A stretch of 64,000 nucleotides of DNA from Plantactinospora sp. BC1 (GCF_003030345.1 NZ_CP028158.1:3720001-3784000); one strand, 5' to 3'. Shown: positions 52,428 through 60,959, counted from the first letter of the stretch. The notes: generated by a model from the letters alone, not told the origin. Numbers and translations are program-made.

Positions 52428-52771
52428 CCGGGACGGACCAAGCCGCGCAGCACCTGGATCGCCTCGAGCCGCGGTGTGCTGGCCTCGACCGCCGTCTCGG
52501 TGGCGACACGCTGCTTGCCCAGCCGCAGCGGGTCCAGGCTCCGGTAACCGGGGAGCTGAACCCGGGCACAGGTCCCGGTCGGAGCAGTCGACTCCGTCGT
52601 CAGCTGGAGCGGGCGGTCGCGGCACATAGCACGGTCATCCCTTGATCGTCCGGCTGTCCACAGGGCCCCCGGTTGTCCACAGCCGAGGGTCTCGGGCCAT
52701 TCCGTCGAAGGCGTCCGGGGCACGGTCGAGACCATGCCGATGCCGCGAGACAGCTTTGCCGGGCCCCGCCG
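52428..52771. other. gap upstream of yifB/comM
   Basis: 344 bp without a supportable gene. It holds copy B of the 45-bp repeat with two DnaA-box-like nonamers. No promoter hexamers stand out; the region probably carries the yifB-dprA promoter. Confidence 0.5.
52641..52685. repeat. 45-bp direct repeat, copy B, with DnaA boxes
   Basis: Second copy of the repeat found at 50814-50858. Its nonamers are CTGTCCACA and TTGTCCACA; the latter is the consensus DnaA box of GC-rich actinobacteria. It lies 87 bp before the yifB start codon. Confidence 0.8.
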
Positions 52772-54292
52772 ATGAGTTACGCCAAGGTGCTCTGCGTCGG
52801 ACTGGTCGGGGTCACCGGGCACGTCGTCGAGGTCGAGGCCGACCTGGCCACCGGGCTGCCCACCGTCGTACTGTCCGGGCTTCCCGACACCGCCCTCAAC
52901 GAGGCCCGGGATCGGGTACGTGCCGCGATCGTCAACTCCGGTCAGCGCTGGCCGAACCGCCGGATCACCGTCAACCTGTTGCCGGCGACGCTGCCGAAGC
53001 ACGGCTCCGCGTTCGACCTCGCCATCGCGGCGGCGTTACTCGGCGGCTCGGGCGAGATGCCGCTCGCCCCGCTGGACCGGGTCGCCGTCCTCGGCGAGTT
53101 GGGTCTCGACGGTACGGTCCGGCCGGTCCGGGGCGTACTGCCGATGGTCGTGGCGGCGGTCCGGGCCGGCATCACCCGGGTGGTCGTACCACTCGACAAC
53201 GCCGCCGAGGCGTCGGTCGTACCCGGGGTCCGGGTCCGGGCGGTCGACACCCTGCACCGGCTGGTGGCCTTCATCCGGGACGGTACGCCGCTGCTCGATC
53301 CGCCGTCCCCACCGGCGACGTCGCCCCGCCCCGGGCCCGACCTCGCCGATGTCGCCGGGCAGGGGCTCGGACGGCGCGCCCTGGAGGTGGCCGCCGCCGG
53401 CGGTCACCACCTGGCTCTGTTCGGGCCCCCGGGGGCCGGCAAGACGATGCTGGCCGAGCGCCTCCCCTCGATCCTGCCCGAACTGGACGACGAGGGCGCT
53501 CTGGAAGTGACCGCGTTGCACTCGATAGCCGGTCTGCTGCCTCCGGACGGGCAACTGCTGCGCCGACCGCCGTTCCAGGCCCCGCACCATACGGCGACCA
53601 TCGCCTCGCTGGTCGGAGGCGGATCGGGGCTGGCCCGGCCCGGCGCGGTCTCGTTGGCGCATCGAGGGGTGCTCTTTCTCGACGAGGCTCCCGAATTCGT
53701 CCGGGGTGCGCTGGAGGCACTGCGTCAACCGTTGGAGAGCGGCCGGATCGTGCTGGCCCGGTCCCGTGGCGGCACCGAATATCCCGCCCGGGTGCAACTG
53801 GTGGTGGCGGCGAATCCGTGCCCGTGCGCGAAACCCTCCGGGGATATCTCGTGTGAGTGCACGCCGCTGGCACGCCGCCGCTATCTCGGTCGGCTCTCCG
53901 GGCCCCTGCTGGACCGGCTGGACGTGCAGGTGCGGGTGAGTCCGCTGCGGGCGGCGGAACTGATGGCCGCCGAGCAGACCGTCGAGTCGTCCGCCGTCGT
54001 CGCCGAACGGGTCGGCAAGGCCCGAGCCGCCGCCGCTGCCCGGTGGGCTGCCGGCGGTTGGCGGGTCAACGCCGAGGTGCCGGGTCCGCAGCTGCGCCAT
54101 CCCCGGTGGCGGTTGCCGGCGAACGACACCCACGCGCTGCGCCGGCTGCTCGACAGCGGCGTCCTGTCCGCCCGTGGCTTCGACCGGGTGATCCGGCTGG
54201 CTTGGAGCATCGCCGACCTCGACGGTCGACAGCGCCCCGACGCCGGAGACGTGGACGAAGCGACCCAACTCCGCACCGGGAGCCTCGCATGA
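52772..54292 (+). CDS. comM: YifB/ComM family Mg-chelatase-like AAA+ ATPase
   Basis: This encodes 506 residues. The N-terminal Lon-like S5 domain (1-165) includes SYAKVLCVGLVG and VVLSGLPDTALNEARDRVRAA. The AAA+ core (about 190-400) has Walker A FGPPGAGKTMLAERL, Walker B GVLFLDEAPEF and NPCPC. A C-terminal Mg-chelatase helper domain follows. ComM is a hexameric helicase that promotes branch migration during natural transformation and repair. It is co-translated with dprA (ATGA overlap at 54289-54292). The start is ATG at 52772. Cysteines in CPCAKPSGDISCEC form a likely zinc site. Confidence 0.95.
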   Translation: MSYAKVLCVGLVGVTGHVVEVEADLATGLPTVVLSGLPDTALNEARDRVRAAIVNSGQRWPNRRITVNLLPATLPKHGSAFDLAIAAALLGGSGEMPLAPLDRVAVLGELGLDGTVRPVRGVLPMVVAAVRAGITRVVVPLDNAAEASVVPGVRVRAVDTLHRLVAFIRDGTPLLDPPSPPATSPRPGPDLADVAGQGLGRRALEVAAAGGHHLALFGPPGAGKTMLAERLPSILPELDDEGALEVTALHSIAGLLPPDGQLLRRPPFQAPHHTATIASLVGGGSGLARPGAVSLAHRGVLFLDEAPEFVRGALEALRQPLESGRIVLARSRGGTEYPARVQLVVAANPCPCAKPSGDISCECTPLARRRYLGRLSGPLLDRLDVQVRVSPLRAAELMAAEQTVESSAVVAERVGKARAAAAARWAAGGWRVNAEVPGPQLRHPRWRLPANDTHALRRLLDSGVLSARGFDRVIRLAWSIADLDGRQRPDAGDVDEATQLRTGSLA

Positions 54293-55662
54293 CCAGACCC
54301 GTACGCCCCGCTCCGGCCGTCCCGAGCCGTGACGCCGCACCACCGGCCACCCCGAGACGACCATCACGCCCCAGTTCGACGGCGGAGGATTCCAGCCAGC
54401 ACGACACCGGCCGCACCACGCCGTCGGCCGATCCGATTCCGGGGCTGGAAGAGCCGGTGACGATGGACGAGGAGAGGTTGGCACGCATCGCGTTGACCTG
54501 GCTCTTCGAGCCCGGCACCCGAGCGGTGGTCCGCCTGGTACGGGAGTTCGGGGCGGCCGGGGCGCTGCGCCACCTGCTCGCCGGCAAGGTCTCGGACCAC
54601 CGGCTACGGGCAACGGTCGAGTCCCGACTGGCCGCCGGGGACCCGTGGCAGGTCGCCCTCGACGCCGCCGAGCAGACCGAACGGCTCGGTGCACGGGTGG
54701 TGATTCCCACCGACCCCGAGTGGCCGACCCGGCTACGGAGCCTGGACCAGTTGACCCTGTCCGGTACCGACCGCAGGGTCGACCAGGAGACGGCACCGCC
54801 GCTCTGCTTCTGGGTGCGCGGTGCCTGGCCACTCGGCGAGGCGTTGCAACGATCGGTGGCCGTGGTCGGGTCCCGGGCCGCCACCCCGTACGGGCTGCAC
54901 GTCGCCACCGAGATCGCTTTCGGACTGGCGGAGCGGGACTGGACCGTCGTCTCCGGCGGTGCGTTCGGCATCGACGCGGCGGCGCACCGGGGCGCCCTGA
55001 ATGCCGGTGGCCTGACCGTGGCGGTACTCGCCTGCGGTGTCGATCGGCCCTATCCGGTGGGAAACACCGCCCTCTTCGACCGAATCGCCGACGTCGGCCT
55101 GCTGGTCAGCGAGTGGCCACCCGGGGCGGAGCCGCTGCGGCCCCGCTTCCTGATCCGCAACCGGGTGATCGCCGCCGCTACCGCCGGCACCCTGGTGGTC
55201 GAGGCGGCGGCCCGCAGCGGTGCGACGCAGACGCTGCGGCGGGCGATCGCGATGAAGCGGCCCTCGATGGTGGTGCCCGGACCGGTCACCTCCGCCATGT
55301 CGGTCGGGGCGCACGAACTGCTCCGCGAATATCCCGAGGCCCGACTCGTCACCGGCGTACCACACGTGCTCGAGGAGGTGGGGCGGATCGGGGCCGACCT
55401 CGCACCGCCGGTTCGTGGTCCCGAGAGGCCACAGGACGGGCTCGACGACGACTCCGCGCTGATCCTGGAGTCGGTTCCGCGACGCCGCCCGGCCGGCCCG
55501 GACGTCCTCGCCGCGCGGACCGGGCTCGACCTGCGTACCGCCCTGCGCAAGCTCTCCCTGCTGGAACAGCTCGGCCTGGTGCTCCGCCGCGATGACGGGT
55601 TCCTCCTCGCTCCGGCGGCGACCCGATCCGGCCGCGCAGCGTCTGCTCGGCCCGCCCGCTGA
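54289..55662 (+). CDS. dprA: DNA-processing protein DprA
   Basis: This encodes 457 residues. A disordered Pro/Ser/Thr-rich N-terminus (1-55) precedes a SAM-like helical region (60-130) and a Rossmann DprA domain (about 135-345). The domain has VAVVGSRAATPYG, TVVSGGAFGIDAAAHRGAL, VLACGVDRPYPVGN, RFLIRNRVIAA and ATAGTLVVEAAARSG. A C-terminal winged helix (about 385-445) follows. It loads RecA on incoming single-stranded DNA. The ATG overlaps the comM stop by 4 nt. The N-terminal extension is longer than in model DprA proteins. Confidence 0.95.
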   Translation: MTRPVRPAPAVPSRDAAPPATPRRPSRPSSTAEDSSQHDTGRTTPSADPIPGLEEPVTMDEERLARIALTWLFEPGTRAVVRLVREFGAAGALRHLLAGKVSDHRLRATVESRLAAGDPWQVALDAAEQTERLGARVVIPTDPEWPTRLRSLDQLTLSGTDRRVDQETAPPLCFWVRGAWPLGEALQRSVAVVGSRAATPYGLHVATEIAFGLAERDWTVVSGGAFGIDAAAHRGALNAGGLTVAVLACGVDRPYPVGNTALFDRIADVGLLVSEWPPGAEPLRPRFLIRNRVIAAATAGTLVVEAAARSGATQTLRRAIAMKRPSMVVPGPVTSAMSVGAHELLREYPEARLVTGVPHVLEEVGRIGADLAPPVRGPERPQDGLDDDSALILESVPRRRPAGPDVLAARTGLDLRTALRKLSLLEQLGLVLRRDDGFLLAPAATRSGRAASARPAR

Positions 55663-55711
55663 CCATCGCCGCGAGCGTGCCCGAGGTGAGCCGTCGACCT
55701 CGACCACAACG

Positions 55712-55831
55712 CCGGTGCCGGATAGGGCTGCGAGGAGCCGCCAACATCGGCCTGAGCGCCGGTGACGGGTAGGGCTGCGAGGAGCCGCCAACATCGTCCC
55801 GAGCGCTGGTGACGGGTAGAGCTGCGGCGAG
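55712..55831. repeat. 47-bp tandem repeat between dprA and xerC
   Basis: Two full copies (55712-55758 and 55759-55805) and a partial third (from 55806 to about 55831). Units are nearly identical around agggctgcgaggagccgcc. The array ends about 44 bp before the xerC start. Confidence 0.85.
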
Positions 55832-55874
55832 TTGGCTTGACGTGGTCGAGGTTCGGGGCCCACCGTCGCAGGTG

Positions 55875-56828
55875 ATGAGCGAGCCCAGTCGCAGCACCCG
55901 CGCCCGGCACGAGGCCCTGACACCGGCCTTCCGGGAGAGCGTCGACGACTTCGCGCAGCACCTCGCCTCGGTCGAGAACCGGTCGACGCACACCGTCCGG
56001 GCGTACGTCGCGGACGTGGTGTCGCTGCTCGACCATGCCGGCCGGATGGGTTGCACCGAGCCGGGAGAGCTGGACATCACCGTGTTGCGGAGCTGGCTGG
56101 CGAAACTGCGTACCCTGGGGGCCGCCCGCGCTTCGCTGGCCCGCCGCGCCGCGTCCGCCCGTACCTTCACCGGCTGGGCGCACCGGGCCGGGCTGGTGAA
56201 CACCGACATCGGTGCGCAACTCGCCAGTCCTCGGGCGCACCGGGAACTGCCGGCCGTGCTCCGGCCCGACCAGGCCAGCGAACTGGTCGACGCCCCCGGC
56301 GAGGTCGGATCCCCGGAATCGTCACGGGACCGGGTGGTGCTCGAACTCCTCTACGCCACCGGCATCCGGGTCGGCGAGCTGTGCGGCCTGGACCTCGGTG
56401 ACGTCGACCAGGCCCGGCGGGTGCTCCGGGTCCTCGGCAAGGGAGCCAAGGAACGCACCGTGCCCTACGGGCTGCCGGCGCAGCGGGCACTCGACGACTG
56501 GCTCCGGATCGGCCGGCCACACCTGGCCGGGCCGGAGAGCGGTACGGCGCTGCTGCTCGGGGTACGCGGCGGGCGGCTCCAGCCCACAGTGGTACGCCGG
56601 ATCGTCGCCGACTACGCCCGGGCCACGGGGCTGCCCCGGATCAGCCCGCACGGGCTGCGGCACTCGGCGGCCACCCATCTGCTGGAGGGCGGCGCCGACC
56701 TGCGTACGGTGCAGGAGCTTCTCGGGCATGCCACGCTGTCGAGCACACAGATCTACACCCATGTCTCGGTGGAACGGCTGCGAGCGGCGTACCGCCAGGC
56801 ACACCCTCGGGCCGACTCGCCGAGCTGA
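55875..56828 (+). CDS. xerC: XerC-type tyrosine recombinase
   Basis: This encodes 317 residues. The N-terminal SAM-like core-binding domain is about 15-110. The catalytic domain holds Arg165 (GIRVGELCG), a lysine in GKGAKERTVP, His259 and Arg262 (HGLRHSAATH), the GHATLSSTQIY histidine and nucleophile Tyr294. It resolves chromosome dimers at dif together with XerD. The start is ATG at 55875 with AGGTG directly upstream; an upstream in-frame extension overlaps the 47-bp repeats and is unlikely. Its position after dprA matches actinobacterial synteny. Confidence 0.95.
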   Translation: MSEPSRSTRARHEALTPAFRESVDDFAQHLASVENRSTHTVRAYVADVVSLLDHAGRMGCTEPGELDITVLRSWLAKLRTLGAARASLARRAASARTFTGWAHRAGLVNTDIGAQLASPRAHRELPAVLRPDQASELVDAPGEVGSPESSRDRVVLELLYATGIRVGELCGLDLGDVDQARRVLRVLGKGAKERTVPYGLPAQRALDDWLRIGRPHLAGPESGTALLLGVRGGRLQPTVVRRIVADYARATGLPRISPHGLRHSAATHLLEGGADLRTVQELLGHATLSSTQIYTHVSVERLRAAYRQAHPRADSPS

Positions 56829-56944
56829 CGTCCAGCGGCTGGCGCAGGGACCAGCGGCCAACGGCCAACGGCCAGCGGTCGCGGCCAACGGCCGGATCAC
56901 ACGTTCCCGGCGGTACCCGATCGACGCCGGGCTACGATCACCGA

Positions 56945-58135
56945 ATGAGCACCGCGGGGCCGCAGCCGCCCGTGCCGATCCCCGGCGCCCGACTGCTGTT
57001 CTCGCTGGACCCCGGCGTCGCCCACCTCAACCACGGCTCGTACGGGGCGGTGCCGATCGGCGTGCAGCGCGCCCAGCAGCGGCTGCGCGACGAGACCGAG
57101 GCCAACCCGATGCGGTTCTTCAACCGGGGACTCGTCGACCGGATCACGCACGCCCGTCGACACCTGGCCGGCTTCCTCGGTGCCGATCCGGACGGGACGG
57201 CCCTGGTCGGCAACGTCACTCTCGGCGCCGCCGTCGTGCTCCAGTCGCTGCGGCTCGAACCCGGCGACGAGGTGGTCGACACCGACCACGGGTACGGCTC
57301 GTTCGGCCTCTCCATCCAGCGGGAGGCACGCCGGACCGGTGCCGTCCGGCGCACCCTGACCGTTCCGCTGACCGCCACGGACGAGGAGATCGTCGAGATC
57401 GTGCGGGCCGGGATCCGACCCGGTCGTACCAAGCTGCTCATCGTCGACCAGCTCACCTCCGCCACCGCCCGGTTGTTCCCAGCGGCGGCGATCGCGGCGG
57501 TCGCCCGGGAACGCGATGTCCCGGTACTGGTCGACGGTGCACACGCGCCCGGAATGCTGTCGACTCCGGTGCAGAGCATCGGTGCCGACTTCTGGATCGG
57601 CAACCTGCACAAGTGGGGGTACGCCCCTCGGGGTACCGCCGCGCTGGTGGTCGCGCCCCGCTGGCGCAACCGGATCGAGCCGTTGGCCGTCTCCTGGGAG
57701 CAGGAGACCGGCTTTCCCACCCGGGTCGAATGGCAGGCGACGCTCGACTACACCCCCTGGCTCGCCGCACCGGTGGGCGTGTTCACGCTTCGTACGCTCG
57801 GGCTGGAGCGGGTCCGGGCGCACAACGCGGAACTGGCCGCGTACGGGCAGCGGGTGGTCGGGGCGGCTCTCGGGGTCGCGCCGGCCGATCTGGTCGACCC
57901 CGGCGGGCCGACGGTGTCCATGCGGATCCTTCCGCTGCCGCCCGGCGTCGCGACCACCTTTCCCGACGCGGTCGCGCTGCGGCAGCGGATCAGCGACGAG
58001 CTGGGCGCCGAGGTGAACGTCAACCCGTGGCGCGACCGGGGCTGGCTGCGGTTGTCCGGTCAGATCTACAACCGGGCGGAGGAGTACGACCGGCTCGCCG
58101 AGCGCCTGCCGGGCCTGCTCGGCACGCTCACCTGA
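56945..58135 (+). CDS. class V aminotransferase fold PLP enzyme
   Basis: This encodes 396 residues of the isopenicillin-N-epimerase/NifS-like group. HLNHGSYGAVP (about 27-37) and NVTLGAAVVLQSL are followed by VDGAHAPGM (about 196-204, aspartate binding PLP) and NLHKWGYAPRG, with Lys223 forming the Schiff base. It probably acts on an amino acid, as an epimerase, desulfurase or hercynylcysteine-type lyase; the exact reaction is not predictable. It has no ribosome site, but TACGAT at 56933-56938 ends 6 nt before the ATG, leaderless in style. It follows xerC by 116 bp on the same strand. Confidence 0.9.
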   Translation: MSTAGPQPPVPIPGARLLFSLDPGVAHLNHGSYGAVPIGVQRAQQRLRDETEANPMRFFNRGLVDRITHARRHLAGFLGADPDGTALVGNVTLGAAVVLQSLRLEPGDEVVDTDHGYGSFGLSIQREARRTGAVRRTLTVPLTATDEEIVEIVRAGIRPGRTKLLIVDQLTSATARLFPAAAIAAVARERDVPVLVDGAHAPGMLSTPVQSIGADFWIGNLHKWGYAPRGTAALVVAPRWRNRIEPLAVSWEQETGFPTRVEWQATLDYTPWLAAPVGVFTLRTLGLERVRAHNAELAAYGQRVVGAALGVAPADLVDPGGPTVSMRILPLPPGVATTFPDAVALRQRISDELGAEVNVNPWRDRGWLRLSGQIYNRAEEYDRLAERLPGLLGTLT

Positions 58136-58153
58136 CCGCCGGTCCGGACGCTG

Positions 58154-58960
58154 TCATCGACCGGCGGCACCGGCCGGAAAGGGGGCCGCCACCGGTAGCA
58201 GGCGGACCCGGCCGAGGCCGAGCAGCAGCAGGGGATCGAGGTATTCGTCGCCGCGGCGCAGGCCCCAGTGCAGGCAGACCGATCCGGCGGACAGGCAGCC
58301 CCGGTGGCCCGGCAGGAGCACGCCGAGCGGGTCTCCGGCCCGCACCGCGTCCCCGGCCGCCAGCCCGGACCGCACCGGCTCGTAGGTCGTGCGAAGTCCG
58401 TTGGCGTGGGCGACGCTGACCAGCGGGCGGCCGGCCACCATTCCGGCGAAGAACACGACCCCCGGCCCGGCGGCCCGCACGGTGGCGCCGGGCGGGGCGG
58501 CCAGATCGACGCCCCGATGTCCGGCCGCCCACGGTCGCGGCGGCGGGTCGAACCGGCGCACGACCGGCGGCACCCCGTCGAGCGGCCACCGGAACCTTCC
58601 CGGCACCGGCACCGGTACCGACACAGACGCCGACACCACGGCAGACACCGACACCGACACCGGCGCTGACACTGGCGCTGCCGCCGCAGGCGCTACCGCC
58701 GCAGGCGCTACCGCCGCAGACGCAGCCGCCGCCGCAGACGCGGACCAGCGGGACAGACCGGCGGTCCGAACCTGCGACCTCGCCCAAACCAGGCTCGGGC
58801 CTGTCGACGGCTGGTCCGCGCCGGTGATCGGGGCCGGGGCGCCGGCGCCCCGGATAGACCCGCCGGTCGGGGCGCCCCCGGCCGGTGGTGGCGGTGCCAG
58901 TGTCAGCAGCAACACCGAGAGCAGGATCGCCGGTCCCGCGCCGTGCCATCTCCTCGTCAT
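58154..58960 (-). CDS. secreted M23 family peptidase-like protein
   Basis: This encodes 268 residues. The signal peptide is 1-29 (LLSVLLLTLAPP core). A low-complexity Ala/Val/Ser/Pro spacer with repeated PVS/VSV units (about 70-120) precedes an M23 LytM-like domain (about 122-250). The first zinc motif GHRGVDLAAP (HxxxD) is present. The final motif reads SVCLHWGLRRG, with cysteine replacing the first histidine of the usual HxH. The orthologous position beside rpsB/xerC in M. tuberculosis is Rv2891. It may be a regulatory or altered endopeptidase acting on cell-wall cross-links. The start is ATG at 58960. Confidence 0.85.
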   Translation of the reverse strand: MTRRWHGAGPAILLSVLLLTLAPPPPAGGAPTGGSIRGAGAPAPITGADQPSTGPSLVWARSQVRTAGLSRWSASAAAAASAAVAPAAVAPAAAAPVSAPVSVSVSAVVSASVSVPVPVPGRFRWPLDGVPPVVRRFDPPPRPWAAGHRGVDLAAPPGATVRAAGPGVVFFAGMVAGRPLVSVAHANGLRTTYEPVRSGLAAGDAVRAGDPLGVLLPGHRGCLSAGSVCLHWGLRRGDEYLDPLLLLGLGRVRLLPVAAPFPAGAAGR

Positions 58961-59383
58961 GGTCGTGCAGCGTCGCGCCCCGCGTGCCCCCTCGCAACAC
59001 CCCGAGCCATGCGCTGTGCACAACCAGCACCCCTGTGGAAAACGCCCACGACCCTCGATAATCTGCTACGCCCGTCCCGGCGCCCGTCCCGGCGCCCGTC
59101 CCGGCGCCCGTCCCGGCGCCCGTCCCGGCGCCCGACCCGACGCCCGACCCGACGCCCGACCCGACGACCTGATGGTCGACGATTTCGGAACCCAGGCGGC
59201 TGCGCCGAGCGTCGGAACGAGCGGCAACGTCGTGCCGGGTACGGAATCGGACATCCTGTGGCGCCGTCGAGGCCCGACGTCCACCCCTGAGCTGGGCGGC
59301 TCCGGCTCCGTTCAGCCGGCTCGCCTAGGCTGGACGGCCGGAGGCGGGGCCCCACCCACCGCCGGAACGACGAAGGAGCGGCG
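58961..59383. other. divergent gap between M23 and sulfite-oxidase-like genes
   Basis: 423 bp without a gene. Near the M23 side are TGTGCACAA and TGTGGAAAA, the latter the complement of TTTTCCACA, a DnaA-box-like nonamer. The 12-bp minisatellite at 59071-59166 follows. A ribosome site AAGGAG directly precedes the rightward gene. Confidence 0.5.
59071..59166. repeat. 12-bp minisatellite, eight units
   Basis: Five exact copies of cccgtcccggcg (59071-59130) followed by three exact copies of the variant cccgacccgacg (59131-59166). The block structure of variants shows successive expansion by slippage. Confidence 0.95.
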
Positions 59384-60625
59384 ATGACCACAGTGGACGA
59401 CGTGAGCCGGCCTTCCCGGTTGGCCGATCCCGACGAGGGCATCAGCATCGAGGAGCTGGGACTCGCCGCGCGTAACCACGCGCTGCCGCTGGAAGCGCTC
59501 CGCTACGACGTCACCCCGGTGGGCCTGCACTACCTGCTCATCCACTACGACATCCCGGACCTGGACCCGGGCCGGCACCTGCTGACCGTCGACGGCCAGG
59601 TCGACCGCCCGCTGACCCTCGATCTCGCCGCTCTGCGGGAGCGGCCCAGGGTCACCCGGCGGGTCACCCTGGAGTGCGCCGGCAACGGCCGGGCCCTGTT
59701 GACACCCCGACCGGTCAGCCAACCGTGGCTCTCCGAGGCGGTCGGCACCGCCGAATGGACCGGCACGCCACTCGCTCCGCTGCTGCGGGAGGCGGGGCTC
59801 GGCTCGGACGCCGTCGACGTGGTGTTCACCGGCGCCGACCACGGGGTGGAGCGCGGCATCGAGCAGGACTACCAGCGCGGCCTGCCGGTGGCCGAGGCAC
59901 TGCGCGAGGAGGTGCTGCTGGCGTACGAGATGAACGGCCTTCCACTGCTCCCCCAGCATGGCGCGCCGCTGCGCCTGGTGGTGCCCGGCTGGTACGGCAT
60001 GGCACACGTCAAGTGGCTGACCCGGATCACGGTGTTGGACCGGGAGTTCGACGGCTATCAGAACGCGGTGGCCTACCGGCTGCGCACCTCGGCCGACGAC
60101 CCGGGCGTCCCGGTCACCCGGATCGAGCCCCGGGCGCTGGTCCAGCCGCCCGGCTTTCCGGACTTCATGTCGCGGACCCGGGTGCTACGTCCCGGATTGT
60201 GCACGGTGGAGGGCCGGGCCTGGTCCGGGCACGCTCCGGTGACCGCCGTCGAGGTGACCACCGACGGCGGTCTCAGCTGGGCGCCCGCCACCCTCGAACC
60301 GGCCACCGGGGCGGCGGAGTTGGTCAACGGAGCGGACCCGGATTCGGCGGGACAGCAGGAGTCGGCGGGACAGCGGGAGTCGGCGGGACAGCGGGAGTCG
60401 GCGGGACAGCGGGAGTCGGCGGCGCGGGGACCGGCCGTGGACGAGCGCTGGGCGTGGCGCCGCTGGCGGTACGAGTGGCCGGCGACTCCCGGCCGGTACA
60501 CGCTCGGTGCCCGGGCGACCGACGCGTCCGGGCGCACCCAGCCGATCGAGCAGCCGTGGAACCGGGGTGGGTTCGCGAACAATCTGGTGCAGCGGGTGGA
60601 GGTCGTGGTCACCGAGGACCACTAG
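59384..60625 (+). CDS. sulfite oxidase-like molybdopterin oxidoreductase
   Basis: This encodes 413 residues. The SUOX-type molybdopterin domain (about 40-245) has Cys98 in TLECAGNGR as the Mo ligand, and LVVPGWYGMAHVKWLTRI. The Mo-cofactor dimerisation domain (about 255-410) has VTAVEVTTDGGLSWAPA and ends with a WRRWRYEW region. There is no signal peptide or heme domain, so electrons probably go to a separate acceptor. Residues about 321-346 carry four SAGQ(Q/R)E hexads encoded by 18-bp repeats, an insertion in the dimerisation domain. ATG has AAGGAG upstream. Confidence 0.92.
   Translation: MTTVDDVSRPSRLADPDEGISIEELGLAARNHALPLEALRYDVTPVGLHYLLIHYDIPDLDPGRHLLTVDGQVDRPLTLDLAALRERPRVTRRVTLECAGNGRALLTPRPVSQPWLSEAVGTAEWTGTPLAPLLREAGLGSDAVDVVFTGADHGVERGIEQDYQRGLPVAEALREEVLLAYEMNGLPLLPQHGAPLRLVVPGWYGMAHVKWLTRITVLDREFDGYQNAVAYRLRTSADDPGVPVTRIEPRALVQPPGFPDFMSRTRVLRPGLCTVEGRAWSGHAPVTAVEVTTDGGLSWAPATLEPATGAAELVNGADPDSAGQQESAGQRESAGQRESAGQRESAARGPAVDERWAWRRWRYEWPATPGRYTLGARATDASGRTQPIEQPWNRGGFANNLVQRVEVVVTEDH
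60344..60422. repeat. 18-bp coding repeats in the sulfite oxidase-like gene
   Basis: Four 18-bp units (60344-60415) plus a 7-bp partial encode SAGQ(Q/R)E hexads. The last three units are identical, pointing to recent expansion. Confidence 0.9.
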
Positions 60626-60959
60626 GCCATCGGGCTCCGCCGGGTACCCGGGCGTGCGCTGCGGTGCCGCTGGCGCGCTGCGGTAGCCCCGGCCCGGCCT
60701 GCGCTGCCGTATCCCCGGCGTGCGCTGCGGTGCCGCTGGCGTGCGCTGCGGCGCGGCTACCGGAGGATCGGCCGCCGGGCGTGCCAGTGTTCGGCGGCCG
60801 CCGGCCTGCCCGGCGTCCCCGGCTCAGGCGGAGACCCGGCCGACGACGCGACCAGGAGAGCAGTGGATCTTGCTAGTTGCAGCGGGGCGGCGGTCAGCCT
60901 CCGCGACGGGGCCGGTGGTCAGCCGTCGACTCCGGGAGCCGTCGGAATGCTGATGATCA
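60626..60959. other. repeat-containing gap between convergent genes
   Basis: 334 bp without a credible gene. The first part has recurring tgcgctgcggtgccgctggcg-type blocks (about 60653-60760). The rest shows nothing recognisable. No clear terminator hairpin stands out. Confidence 0.5.

Noticed and set aside
48429-52625. 1398-codon minus-strand open frame
   Set aside because: Crosses yraN and the aldolase gene on the opposite strand and a repeat-rich gap; composition is typical of shadow frames.
59068-59284. Open frames through the 12-bp minisatellite
   Set aside because: They exist only because the unit length is a multiple of three; no start signal or conserved content.
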